Shown here piece after piece: positions 32,560 to 40,766 of a stretch of DNA of 64,000 bases. The notes beneath the pieces are model-generated. The model worked only from the letters and a program-made list of their open reading frames with translations. It did not search any database and was not told the origin of the DNA. A program made the position numbers and the translations under genes. This DNA is from Branchiibius hedensis (GTDB lineage Bacteria; Actinomycetota; Actinomycetes; Actinomycetales; Dermatophilaceae). Location: assembly GCF_900108585.1 (NCBI RefSeq), contig NZ_UESZ01000001.1, positions 2,480,001 through 2,544,000 of the forward strand, written 5' to 3'. The first letter of the stretch is position 1. Each line of letters opens with the position of its first letter.

Positions 32560-33117
32560 TCACGCTGGTAACGATCCGCGCAGTACGGCATCGGTGTCGG
32601 TGATCTCGATCAGCGGTGCGTAGAGCGCCATCGCGTCGAGCGCTCGCTGGTGGTCGGTGGGGCTGGCCCCCGCGCAGGCGTCGGCGACGACCCGCACCCG
32701 GACGCCGGCGTCGGCGGCGGCGAGCGCCGTCGACAGCACGCAACAGTCGGTGCTGACCCCCGCGAGGACGATCGCGTCGGGGTCGCCCATCGCGTGTTGC
32801 GACGTCGCGTCCCACTTGCCGAAGGTGGTGCGCTCGATGAGGGTGGCACCGCGCGGTTCGAAGCCGGGCATGAGTTCGTAGTCGGCTTGCGCCGGGTCAA
32901 GCGCGAACGGCCACGCCTCGAAGTACGGGACCCAGGCGCCCGTCACCGGATCGGGCGGCAGGTAGCGGGTGATCGCCGTACGCTCATCGGGGTACGCCGC
33001 TCGCAGGCGGAGCGCGTGACGTTCAGCCCCCGGGTACTGGCCCGAGGCCCACGGGCTCGGCGGCCTGGCGAAGACCGCCTGCATGTCGATCAGCATCAGC
33101 ACCTCGCGAGCACTCAC
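32560..33117 (-). CDS. Isochorismatase-fold cysteine hydrolase
   Basis: This 185-residue hydrolase has the Asp-Lys-Cys triad: Asp11 in LIDMQAVF, a Lys in TTFGKWDATSQ and the Cys pair in VLAGVSTDCCVLSTALAAADAG near residue 125. The family includes nicotinamidase, N-carbamoylsarcosine amidase, ureidoacrylate amidohydrolase and isochorismatase. Its GTG start overlaps the stop of the NCS1 permease gene by 4 bases (GTGA), so the two are made together. An amidase acting on a nucleobase, hydantoin or nicotinamide-type compound imported by that permease is a reasonable inference, not shown. Confidence 0.85.
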   Translation of the reverse strand: MSAREVLMLIDMQAVFARPPSPWASGQYPGAERHALRLRAAYPDERTAITRYLPPDPVTGAWVPYFEAWPFALDPAQADYELMPGFEPRGATLIERTTFGKWDATSQHAMGDPDAIVLAGVSTDCCVLSTALAAADAGVRVRVVADACAGASPTDHQRALDAMALYAPLIEITDTDAVLRGSLPA

Positions 33118-34601
33118 GGGGTCGGCTCCTCGATGTCCAGGTTGGCCTCGGACTCATCCAGCGGGATCGCCTCCTGCTCCTGCACCCTGCGGCGGCCGAG
33201 CAGCAGATAACCGACGAAGCCGATCAGCAGCGCTGCTACGACGCCCAAGTTGGCGCCGGCCCAGTCACCGCTCTTGCCGCCGATCGGGCCGAGGAGGTAG
33301 CCCTGCCACTGCAGCCAGCCCGCGTAGGTGTTGGTGACCAGCCCCCAGCCGACGGCGGTACCGACGACCACCAGTGCGACGGAAACCCAGTTGACGTTGC
33401 CGTAGCGGCCGTTCGGATCGAACAACTCGCGCGAGGCGTATCCCTGGCGCCGCAGTAGCAAGTCGGCGAGGAATACCCCGCACCACGCGGAGATCGGCAC
33501 GCCGAGGGTGATCAGGAAGCCCTGGAACGGAAAGAAGAAGTTGTCGGCGATGAAGACGAAGTAGATGGTGCCCAGGATCATGATCGTGCCGTCGATGCCC
33601 GCCGCGACTGGGCGCGGGACCTTCACCCCGATGCTCATCAGGGCCAGGCCCGAGGAATAGATGTCGAGGACTGCGCCGCCGATCAGACCGAGGATGGCGA
33701 CGACCAGGAAGATCAGCAGGAACCAGTTGGGCAGGACCGACGCCAGTGCGCCGATCGGGTCGTTGTTGATCGCCTGGCCCAGATCCTGCGAGGAGCCGAC
33801 CAGCAGCAAGCCGATGAGCAACAGGATCACCGGGCCGAGCGCACCGCCGAGGGTGGTCCAGCCGACGACGCCTTTGCTGGAGGCACTGCTGGGCAGATAG
33901 CGCGAATAGTCACCGGCCGCGTTGACCCAGCCCAGCCCGAAGCCGGTGGCCATGAAGATGGCGCCACCGATCACCTGTGGCGCTCCCCCGGCCGGTATGG
34001 CGCTGACGGTAGCCCAGTCGATCTGGTCGACGACCAGGATCACGTAGACGATGGTGAGCACCGCGGTGATGATCGTGATCCACTGCTGCAGCTTCATCAC
34101 GAAGTCGAAGCCGATGACCCCGCCGCCCACGATCAGTGCCGCCACGACGACCATCGCGATGACCTTGGTGGCGTTGCCGTCGCTCCAGCCGAGCTCTTTG
34201 AACACGGTGCTGGTCGCCAGGACCGCCAGCGAACACAGCACGGTCTCCCAGCCCACGGTGAGCAGCCAGGAGATCAAGGAAGGGAGCCGGTTGCCGTTGA
34301 CCCCAAAGGCTGCTCGCGACAGCGTCATCGTGGGTGCATGGCCGCGCTTGCCGGACAGGGCCACCAATCCGCACAGCAGGAACGACACCAGGATCCCAAG
34401 CACGCCAACGATGGCGGCCTGCCAGAAGGAGACCTTGAAGTTCAGCAGGTAGGCGCCGTAGGCGATGCCGAGCACCGAGATGTTCGCGGCGAACCACGGC
34501 CAGAAGAGCTCTCGCGGTTGGCCTTTGTGCTCGGCGTCGGGGACGGTGTTGATCCCGTTGTGCTCGACGTTGAGGGCGGACTCAGTCGCGGGTTGGGTCA
34601 T
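33114..34601 (-). CDS. NCS1-family nucleobase:cation symporter
   Basis: The permease has 495 residues from the ATG at 34599-34601; the upstream open frame is antisense to the VOC gene. It has twelve membrane spans. Conserved NCS1 features include LFWPWFAANISVLGIAYGAYLL at the first span, GKRGHAPTMTLSRAAFGVNGNRLPSLISWLLTVGWETV, FGLGWVNAAGDYSRYLP and DIYSSGLALMSIGVKVPRP. The family imports cytosine, uracil, allantoin, hydantoins or related compounds with Na+ or H+. The start in the PRELFWPWFAANIS arrangement resembles the CodB-like purine/cytosine permeases. It is translationally coupled to the downstream hydrolase. Confidence 0.9.
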   Translation of the reverse strand: MTQPATESALNVEHNGINTVPDAEHKGQPRELFWPWFAANISVLGIAYGAYLLNFKVSFWQAAIVGVLGILVSFLLCGLVALSGKRGHAPTMTLSRAAFGVNGNRLPSLISWLLTVGWETVLCSLAVLATSTVFKELGWSDGNATKVIAMVVVAALIVGGGVIGFDFVMKLQQWITIITAVLTIVYVILVVDQIDWATVSAIPAGGAPQVIGGAIFMATGFGLGWVNAAGDYSRYLPSSASSKGVVGWTTLGGALGPVILLLIGLLLVGSSQDLGQAINNDPIGALASVLPNWFLLIFLVVAILGLIGGAVLDIYSSGLALMSIGVKVPRPVAAGIDGTIMILGTIYFVFIADNFFFPFQGFLITLGVPISAWCGVFLADLLLRRQGYASRELFDPNGRYGNVNWVSVALVVVGTAVGWGLVTNTYAGWLQWQGYLLGPIGGKSGDWAGANLGVVAALLIGFVGYLLLGRRRVQEQEAIPLDESEANLDIEEPTP

Positions 34602-34609
34602 GGACTGCC

Positions 34610-35509
34610 TTAATACTCGTCGATGACAATCTTGTGCTGGTTCATCATTGTGGCGAAGGCGTCCGGCCGGCTCATCAATTGCTCGAAATTGTCCGGAATG
34701 ACCTGCCAGGACACGCCGTACTCGTCCTTGCACCAACCGCATTGCTCGGCCTCGGGCACATGCGAAAGGCCCGCCCAGAAGTGGTCGATGCCCTCTTGGC
34801 CGTGTGCGTCGACCATCAGCGAGACGCCCTCGGTGAAGCCGAAGGCATGCTCGACCGGGGAATCCATCGCGACGAACCACTGATCGCCGAGAGTGAAGTC
34901 ACCGAACAGCAGGGATCCGGCAGCCGCGCTCCCCTCCGCCTCCGGTCGGGTCACGATCTGCCCGGGGTGCGAGCCCTCGAACAGGCTGCCCCAGTGGGCA
35001 ATTGCCTCTTGGGCTTTGCCCGTGACCGCGCCGCTGAACAGGAAGCTGGGCATGATGTGCGGTCGGGGGTCGCCCTCGGGGTTGGTCAGGATGAGTTGCC
35101 AGCTCACGCCGTACTTGTCATTGACCCAGCCGTAGTGCGGGCTGAACGGGTACTCCCCCAACTGCATCAGCACCTGGCCGCCGTCGCCGAGCGCGGCCCA
35201 GACCCGATCCAAGGATGCGCGTGCGTCCGGGTCGCGCGATGGATCGAAGTTGACCATAAACGACAGCGCGGGCGTGGGCTTGAACTGCGGGCCGGCGTTC
35301 AGACCGACGAAGGACAGTCCGGCGAGTTCGAAGTCGACGGTCAACACCCTGCCGGCCCGATCGAGTTGGAAGTCCGCCAAGCCCTCGTCGGTCGATCCCG
35401 GGTAATCCGTGGTCCGGACGATCCGCGAGTCAGGGAACAGCGAAACGTAGAGTTCGGCGGCGCCGACGGCGTCGTTGTCGAACCAGATGCAGGGCACGAT
35501 CTTCGGCAT
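34610..35509 (-). CDS. Tandem VOC (PhnB/3-demethylubiquinone-9-methyltransferase-like) protein
   Basis: The protein has 299 residues from the ATG at 35507-35509, which follows a purine-rich AAAGGAGCC. It consists of two PhnB-type glyoxalase-fold modules. The first starts KIVPCIWFDNDAVGAAELYVSLFPDSRI and the second starts MPSFLFSGAVTGKAQEAIAHWGSLFEGS. Each ends in the repeated YGVSWQ(L/V)I motif. The function of this group is not established despite the methyltransferase label in databases. Its stop is 8 bases before the NCS1 start on the same strand. The first 71 coding bases and the promoter are repeated at 37309-37490 beyond an IS copy. Confidence 0.85.
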   Translation of the reverse strand: MPKIVPCIWFDNDAVGAAELYVSLFPDSRIVRTTDYPGSTDEGLADFQLDRAGRVLTVDFELAGLSFVGLNAGPQFKPTPALSFMVNFDPSRDPDARASLDRVWAALGDGGQVLMQLGEYPFSPHYGWVNDKYGVSWQLILTNPEGDPRPHIMPSFLFSGAVTGKAQEAIAHWGSLFEGSHPGQIVTRPEAEGSAAAGSLLFGDFTLGDQWFVAMDSPVEHAFGFTEGVSLMVDAHGQEGIDHFWAGLSHVPEAEQCGWCKDEYGVSWQVIPDNFEQLMSRPDAFATMMNQHKIVIDEY

Positions 35510-35620
35510 GGCCGGGCTCCTTTGCGGCGGTGCGCCCCAGCCTGCCAGGTAACGACGGCCCAGGCACCCCTTGATCGGACCCAGATCGGGGCGCCTTCCA
35601 TGCCTAGGCGAAACCGCTAA
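35439..35620. repeat. 182-bp target-site duplication, left copy (IS copy 1)
   Basis: The segment starts at AGCGAAACGTAG inside the VOC gene and ends at AAACCGCTAA just before the IS terminal repeat. It is identical by eye, base for base, to 37309-37490 on the other side of the IS. It holds the first 71 bases of the VOC coding region and 111 bases upstream, so this copy leaves the VOC gene whole. Confidence 0.92.
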
Positions 35621-37308
35621 CCCGACTCGTGCCAATTTAGTGTGTCGGCCAGGTTGTGCCAGTCGCAGCGAGAATCTCGGCCGCGAGTGGGTTGAGCGGA
35701 TCGGCGGCGACGTGCTGGTGACCGGCGATTCGCACGGTGATCTGCTGCAACGGGCGCAGGGTTCGCACGATACTTTTGATGCTGATCCCGGTCTGCTGCT
35801 GGAGGTGTCGGCTGATCGCGAGGGCGGCGAACACGATGGTCAGGTGGGCTTCGATGGCGTCGCGGTCGTCATGGAAGATCGGCCGGGCTCTCAGGTCGGT
35901 TTTGGACATCCGGAACGAGGCTTCTACCTGCCACAGGTCGTGGTACTTCGCGATCACCTCGGCTGCGGGCATCGTGGCGTTGGGGATGTTGGTGACGTAG
36001 CCCTTCAACCCGACCAAGCGCCGAGCCCGATCCAAACCTGATTGATCCAATTCGGTTGCGCCGTCGATGGTTTTGACGAACCGGGGCTTTTTGGGTGCCC
36101 GTTCCCCATCGACCACGGCCTGCGCGCGTTGCTGCTGGATCGTCAACGTCTTGGCGTCCCGGACAGCGCGTTTACGGGAGTACGCCCACGCCGCCCGCCA
36201 CGACAACGGATTGTCCTGCCGGTCCCACACCGGTTCGGCGGCTTTGTTGGGGTCGTTCTCCGCCTTCGCTGCGGCGCTGACCCGCCGTGGGGTGATGGTG
36301 TCGATGACCTGCCCATCAGCGAACGCATCCCCGCGCCAGTGGAAGTGCTTAGCCAGGTCACCGGGGGCTTTGACGACCCGGGAGCCGACGATGAACCGCA
36401 GGTTCGCCTCATCGAGCTTGCCCAGGTTCTCCGCCGATAACATGCCGGCGTCGGCGACCACCACCATGTCGGCCAGGCCGTGCCGCTCTTGGAACTGGGT
36501 CACGATCGGCACGATCGTGGCGGTCTCGGCCTGGTTGCCCTCATAGCAGCCGATCTCCAACGGGAACCCTTGGCGGTCCACCAGCAACCCGACCACGATT
36601 TGTGGATCGACCCGGCGTTCTTTTGAGTATCCGACCTTGCGTAGGTCGTCTTCCTGCTCAGCTTCGAAATACAACGTGGTCACGTCGTACAGGCACAAGC
36701 TGAGATCTCCTGCGGTAGTGGCGTGTTCGAAGCACGCAGTCGCCAGGGTGTCGCGGTACTCGGCGCTGGCGCAGCGTTTCAGGGAGCGGAACATCGTGCG
36801 CAGCGACGCGTGTTCGACGCCGATCTCGTCCAGGACACGCACCGTGTCCGCTTTGGAGGTCGTTCGATGATCCGGGCCAACACGAACTCCCGAAACGCGG
36901 CATCGCCGAGCGCGTCGAACCCCAAGGCGGTGTAGGCCTGCGACAGGACCTCCCACAGGACGGCGCTGGTCTTGCCGGTAATCACGCCCTGACCAGCCGG
37001 GACAGCTCCAGCGCTCAGGTCCAGTTCGCCCTGCCCGGGGTGAAGACGCTGCCGAGCAACCTGCACCAGCACCGCTAGCTCTTGGGCGGTGTGCGCAGAG
37101 CCGAGGTGTTCCAGCACCTTGTCGCGTCCATCGACGCGCTGCGCGATCTGCACGGCGGTCGCGCCCGAGGCGGTCTTGACCTTCCGCACGAACACCACGA
37201 CCCCAGAATATCGGCCCGATTAGTGTGTCAAAACCTGCAACCGCAACGCCCTGACCAGCACCGATGACTCGCCGACCGCGAAATCCCGCTCAAGTGGCAC
37301 GAGTCGGG
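35621..37308 (-). mobile_element. IS1634-like insertion sequence (IS4 superfamily), copy 1
   Basis: This is a 1688-bp element with 14-bp perfect terminal inverted repeats, CCCGACTCGTGCCA at 35621-35634 and TGGCACGAGTCGGG at 37295-37308. It is the same length as copy 2 at 38996-40683 and appears identical to it. It carries one transposase locus on the minus strand, broken by a -1 frameshift. Flanking 182-bp direct repeats mark the insertion. Confidence 0.93.
35637..37198 (-). CDS. IS1634-like transposase, two frames joined by a -1 shift (copy 1)
   Basis: The first frame runs from GTG at 37198 (MVFVRKVKTASGATAVQIAQ) to FVLARIIERPPK. The second frame takes over at TSKADTVRVLDEIGVEH and runs to TAA at 35637. 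Together they give about 520 residues, the normal IS1634 transposase size. DDE features lie in the second part: LYDVTTLYFEAE, VVVADAGMLSAENL and the YREK signature YHDLWQVEASFRMSK. The frames meet at CCA-AAG (36856-36851), where reading A-AAG slippage back by one base gives AAA. Because both copies share the break and both have transposed, it is either programmed frameshifting or a defect complemented in trans. Confidence 0.8.
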
Positions 37309-37490
37309 AGCGAAACGTAGAGTTCGGCGGCGCCGACGGCGTCGTTGTCGAACCAGATGCAGGGCACGATCTTCGGCATGGCCGGGCTCCTTTGCGGCGG
37401 TGCGCCCCAGCCTGCCAGGTAACGACGGCCCAGGCACCCCTTGATCGGACCCAGATCGGGGCGCCTTCCATGCCTAGGCGAAACCGCTAA
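37309..37490. repeat. 182-bp target-site duplication, right copy (IS copy 1)
   Basis: This is an exact repeat of 35439-35620. It contains the start codon (cat at 37377-37379) and first 71 coding bases of the VOC gene followed by nothing but the IS, so this copy is a dead gene fragment with its promoter still pointing into the IS. Confidence 0.92.
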
Positions 37491-37502
37491 CGATCCGGGT
37501 CG

Positions 37503-37796
37503 CTAATTGGCGACTGCGGTAGTGGTGTGGACCGTCCATTGGTACACCAAAGGCGTCACCACCCCACTGGATGCGGTTAGCGCCAACCCGACGAGCAAGA
37601 AGGTCGCAGCGGTTCCTGAAACCAGTCCCCGCTCGTTCGTCGCACCCTGGACCGCCGGGTTCTCCCTGCGTCGGTCGTCGTTCCAGCTGGTGGTGAACGC
37701 GCCCCAGCTCAGCATCGCAGTGACGAATGCGGCGGCCAAGGTCAGTGCGGCGGCCGCAAGAGCACCGCCCGTCACCCAGTGATCCACCCCGTTCAT
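37503..37796 (-). CDS. Small membrane protein, unknown function
   Basis: The protein has 97 residues from the ATG at 37794-37796 with a purine-rich GGACGGGG before it; another ATG at 37832 would add 12 residues. It has two hydrophobic spans, about 8-34 (VTGGALAAAALTLAAAFVTAMLSWGAF) and about 56-85 (LVSGTAATFLLVGLALTASSGVVTP). A charged turn TTSWNDDRRRENPAVQ joins them. No family is recognised. It lies in the accessory segment between the two IS copies. Confidence 0.5.
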   Translation of the reverse strand: MNGVDHWVTGGALAAAALTLAAAFVTAMLSWGAFTTSWNDDRRRENPAVQGATNERGLVSGTAATFLLVGLALTASSGVVTPLVYQWTVHTTTAVAN

Positions 37797-37835
37797 CCCC
37801 GTCCACTTCTCGACCGGGCCGCCGTCAACCATAGA

Positions 37836-38033
37836 GGCATGCACGTCAGCGAGGTCACGCCTGCCGCACACGGTTTAGGAGTTGTGGATGTGCGCGCGTC
37901 ATACAGTGGTCACGCTGTTTGTTCGGCCGACGAGTGGATCAATGGAATCAGTGACCGATTGGGCGAGTCCTTTCACCCGAACCGCTTGGGCAAGGAGGCG
38001 TACGCAACAAATTTCGCGCAGTTTCTCCGATAG
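37836..38033 (+). pseudogene. C-terminal remnant of an SGNH esterase
   Basis: The frame encodes GVVDVRASYSGHAVCSAD-EWINGISD-RLGESFHPNRLGKEAYATNFAQFLR and stops at 38033. SGHAVC, WI(N)G and SFHPNxxGxxxYA are the C-terminal landmarks of secreted SGNH lipases: a conserved Cys, a tryptophan loop and the catalytic His in FHPN. The Ser (GDSY) and GGND blocks that should lie upstream are absent; that DNA is antisense to a small membrane protein. So only about 65 residues survive. It is not a direct copy of the intact SGNH gene at 5946-6734, whose C-terminus reads differently. Confidence 0.7.
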
Positions 38034-38068
38034 GCGCTCGCTCACCCACCTTACCCAGGAGTCAGGCA

Positions 38069-38710
38069 ATGCTCATGAACCGGCAGGTAGGCGCTGCCGC
38101 CCTAGCCTTAGTGGCGATGGCGACAGCCATCGGGGGATGCAGCCTCGAACCAGCACGACAGAACCACCCGACCAGTGCATCCGCGGGATCGAACAGTACG
38201 CGCACCACAGCGAGTCCATCTGCATCTGCGGGATCGAGCACGAGCGATGGAATCTATGACCCGCCCCCGCCAACGGGCCCACCGGCAAGTCTCCCAACGG
38301 ACGCCACCGTCCGGGACGACGCTAGCGCTCTGGCCTTTGTAGCTAGCTATATCGCCGCGCTCAACCGTGCGTTTCACTCTCCTACGCCCGACAATTTGCG
38401 CCTTGCAGGCTGGGGTGAGGACACGTGCAGCGGATGCAACGGGATGGCGAGCAAGATTGGGGTTTTGCATGACCACGGCTGGCATGTGAAGAACGGGAGC
38501 ATATCCTTACGTAATCCAACAGTAGTCTCCTCCAATGGAGACACGGTAATTATAGAAGGACAGTACGTACTCGACGAGATGAACGTCTACGATGCCTCTG
38601 GCAAACACGTAATCGATCTTCCCTCAGACGACAGCTTGGCACGGTATATCCTGCATTGGACTGACGAGCGTTGGAATCTACGGGAAATCAAGCAGATTGG
38701 TTCATCCTGA
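38069..38710 (+). CDS. Lipoprotein with CxxC domain, probably DUF6318
   Basis: This 213-residue protein has a lipoprotein signal: hydrophobic VGAALALVAMATAIGG followed by the lipobox Cys at residue 24. A Ser/Thr-rich linker with a Pro-rich end (YDPPPPTGPP) spans residues 27-75. The globular part carries ASALAFVASYIAALNRAF, then DTCSGCNGM with a CxxC pair, and two strands DTVIIEGQYVL and RYILHWTDERWNLREI. The pattern fits the DUF6318 actinobacterial lipoproteins of unknown function. Parts such as GGTAATTATAGAAGGAC have clearly lower GC than the neighbours, consistent with acquisition. It stands alone between the IS copies. Confidence 0.7.
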   Translation: MLMNRQVGAAALALVAMATAIGGCSLEPARQNHPTSASAGSNSTRTTASPSASAGSSTSDGIYDPPPPTGPPASLPTDATVRDDASALAFVASYIAALNRAFHSPTPDNLRLAGWGEDTCSGCNGMASKIGVLHDHGWHVKNGSISLRNPTVVSSNGDTVIIEGQYVLDEMNVYDASGKHVIDLPSDDSLARYILHWTDERWNLREIKQIGSS

Positions 38711-38912
38711 ACATCACGATTCGGAGTGAGTAAACCGATTTGCGTCACGATCGGAGATAATCGCTACTACCTTGAGGAAACCGATGACACCTATAGCGCG
38801 GACTAGCACCTTAGCTCTCCGGGAGAATCTAAATTCGTAGTCTTGCCGGGGAGGCTGTGCGAACACCAACGCGGCATAGATGTGGCCCAGCTGCTAGCGG
38901 GTTCGACTCCCG
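38711..38912. other. Non-coding segment with an orphan tRNA T-arm-like sequence
   Basis: These 202 bases carry no credible gene and are AT-richer than the surroundings. At the right end GCGGG-TTCGACT-CCCGT (38897-38913) looks like a tRNA T-arm on the plus strand. No matching acceptor strand or anticodon arm can be found upstream, so it is at most a tRNA 3' fragment. It ends exactly where the 83-bp repeat of IS copy 2 begins. Confidence 0.4.
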
Positions 38913-38995
38913 TCAGACACCCCGCCTGATTTGCTCACCTGGCACAGCGGCTCAACTACCTTCGTGCGCGTCGAGTAAGGAGGTCTTGGTGCCCT
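38913..38995. repeat. 83-bp target-site duplication, left copy (IS copy 2)
   Basis: The segment runs from TCAGACACCCCGCCTG to CTTGGTGCCCT and is identical to 40684-40766. It ends with the 3' terminal bases (TGGTGCCCT on plus) of the tRNA-Leu gene, which shows that the element inserted inside that tRNA. One extra base (G) at the left edge could belong to the repeat. Confidence 0.92.
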
Positions 38996-40683
38996 CCCGA
39001 CTCGTGCCAATTTAGTGTGTCGGCCAGGTTGTGCCAGTCGCAGCGAGAATCTCGGCCGCGAGTGGGTTGAGCGGATCGGCGGCGACGTGCTGGTGACCGG
39101 CGATTCGCACGGTGATCTGCTGCAACGGGCGCAGGGTTCGCACGATACTTTTGATGCTGATCCCGGTCTGCTGCTGGAGGTGTCGGCTGATCGCGAGGGC
39201 GGCGAACACGATGGTCAGGTGGGCTTCGATGGCGTCGCGGTCGTCATGGAAGATCGGCCGGGCTCTCAGGTCGGTTTTGGACATCCGGAACGAGGCTTCT
39301 ACCTGCCACAGGTCGTGGTACTTCGCGATCACCTCGGCTGCGGGCATCGTGGCGTTGGGGATGTTGGTGACGTAGCCCTTCAACCCGACCAAGCGCCGAG
39401 CCCGATCCAAACCTGATTGATCCAATTCGGTTGCGCCGTCGATGGTTTTGACGAACCGGGGCTTTTTGGGTGCCCGTTCCCCATCGACCACGGCCTGCGC
39501 GCGTTGCTGCTGGATCGTCAACGTCTTGGCGTCCCGGACAGCGCGTTTACGGGAGTACGCCCACGCCGCCCGCCACGACAACGGATTGTCCTGCCGGTCC
39601 CACACCGGTTCGGCGGCTTTGTTGGGGTCGTTCTCCGCCTTCGCTGCGGCGCTGACCCGCCGTGGGGTGATGGTGTCGATGACCTGCCCATCAGCGAACG
39701 CATCCCCGCGCCAGTGGAAGTGCTTAGCCAGGTCACCGGGGGCTTTGACGACCCGGGAGCCGACGATGAACCGCAGGTTCGCCTCATCGAGCTTGCCCAG
39801 GTTCTCCGCCGATAACATGCCGGCGTCGGCGACCACCACCATGTCGGCCAGGCCGTGCCGCTCTTGGAACTGGGTCACGATCGGCACGATCGTGGCGGTC
39901 TCGGCCTGGTTGCCCTCATAGCAGCCGATCTCCAACGGGAACCCTTGGCGGTCCACCAGCAACCCGACCACGATTTGTGGATCGACCCGGCGTTCTTTTG
40001 AGTATCCGACCTTGCGTAGGTCGTCTTCCTGCTCAGCTTCGAAATACAACGTGGTCACGTCGTACAGGCACAAGCTGAGATCTCCTGCGGTAGTGGCGTG
40101 TTCGAAGCACGCAGTCGCCAGGGTGTCGCGGTACTCGGCGCTGGCGCAGCGTTTCAGGGAGCGGAACATCGTGCGCAGCGACGCGTGTTCGACGCCGATC
40201 TCGTCCAGGACACGCACCGTGTCCGCTTTGGAGGTCGTTCGATGATCCGGGCCAACACGAACTCCCGAAACGCGGCATCGCCGAGCGCGTCGAACCCCAA
40301 GGCGGTGTAGGCCTGCGACAGGACCTCCCACAGGACGGCGCTGGTCTTGCCGGTAATCACGCCCTGACCAGCCGGGACAGCTCCAGCGCTCAGGTCCAGT
40401 TCGCCCTGCCCGGGGTGAAGACGCTGCCGAGCAACCTGCACCAGCACCGCTAGCTCTTGGGCGGTGTGCGCAGAGCCGAGGTGTTCCAGCACCTTGTCGC
40501 GTCCATCGACGCGCTGCGCGATCTGCACGGCGGTCGCGCCCGAGGCGGTCTTGACCTTCCGCACGAACACCACGACCCCAGAATATCGGCCCGATTAGTG
40601 TGTCAAAACCTGCAACCGCAACGCCCTGACCAGCACCGATGACTCGCCGACCGCGAAATCCCGCTCAAGTGGCACGAGTCGGG
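38996..40683 (-). mobile_element. IS1634-like insertion sequence, copy 2
   Basis: This is a 1688-bp element, same orientation and apparently same sequence as copy 1 (offset 3375 bases), with the 14-bp terminal repeats at 38996-39009 and 40670-40683. It is flanked by its own 83-bp direct repeat, so it inserted independently of copy 1. Confidence 0.93.
39012..40573 (-). CDS. IS1634-like transposase, two frames joined by a -1 shift (copy 2)
   Basis: Structure is as in copy 1: the first frame starts at GTG 40573, the second ends at TAA 39012, and the change of frame lies at CCA-AAG (40231-40226). All translated segments compared are the same as in copy 1, including the DDE Asp in VVVADAGM and the YxxxW..E..FR..K block. 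Identity of both copies implies recent spread from a common source that already had the shift. Confidence 0.8.
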
Positions 40684-40766
40684 TCAGACACCCCGCCTGA
40701 TTTGCTCACCTGGCACAGCGGCTCAACTACCTTCGTGCGCGTCGAGTAAGGAGGTCTTGGTGCCCT
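40684..40766. repeat. 83-bp target-site duplication, right copy (IS copy 2)
   Basis: This is an exact repeat of 38913-38995. On this side it runs on into the complete tRNA-Leu gene, so the tRNA and its downstream flank were rebuilt in full by the duplication. Confidence 0.92.

Noticed and set aside
37220-37471. A separate small gene in the repeat right of IS copy 1
   Set aside because: It is the copied 5' end of the VOC gene read in another frame and into the IS; not a new gene.
38840-38930. Complete tRNA gene on the plus strand
   Set aside because: Only a T-arm-like sequence is present at 38897-38913; neither an acceptor partner nor an anticodon arm could be folded upstream.
35621-40683. 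Prophage or integrative element at tRNA-Leu
   Set aside because: No integrase or phage genes lie here; the tRNA is explained as an IS target with an 83-bp duplication.
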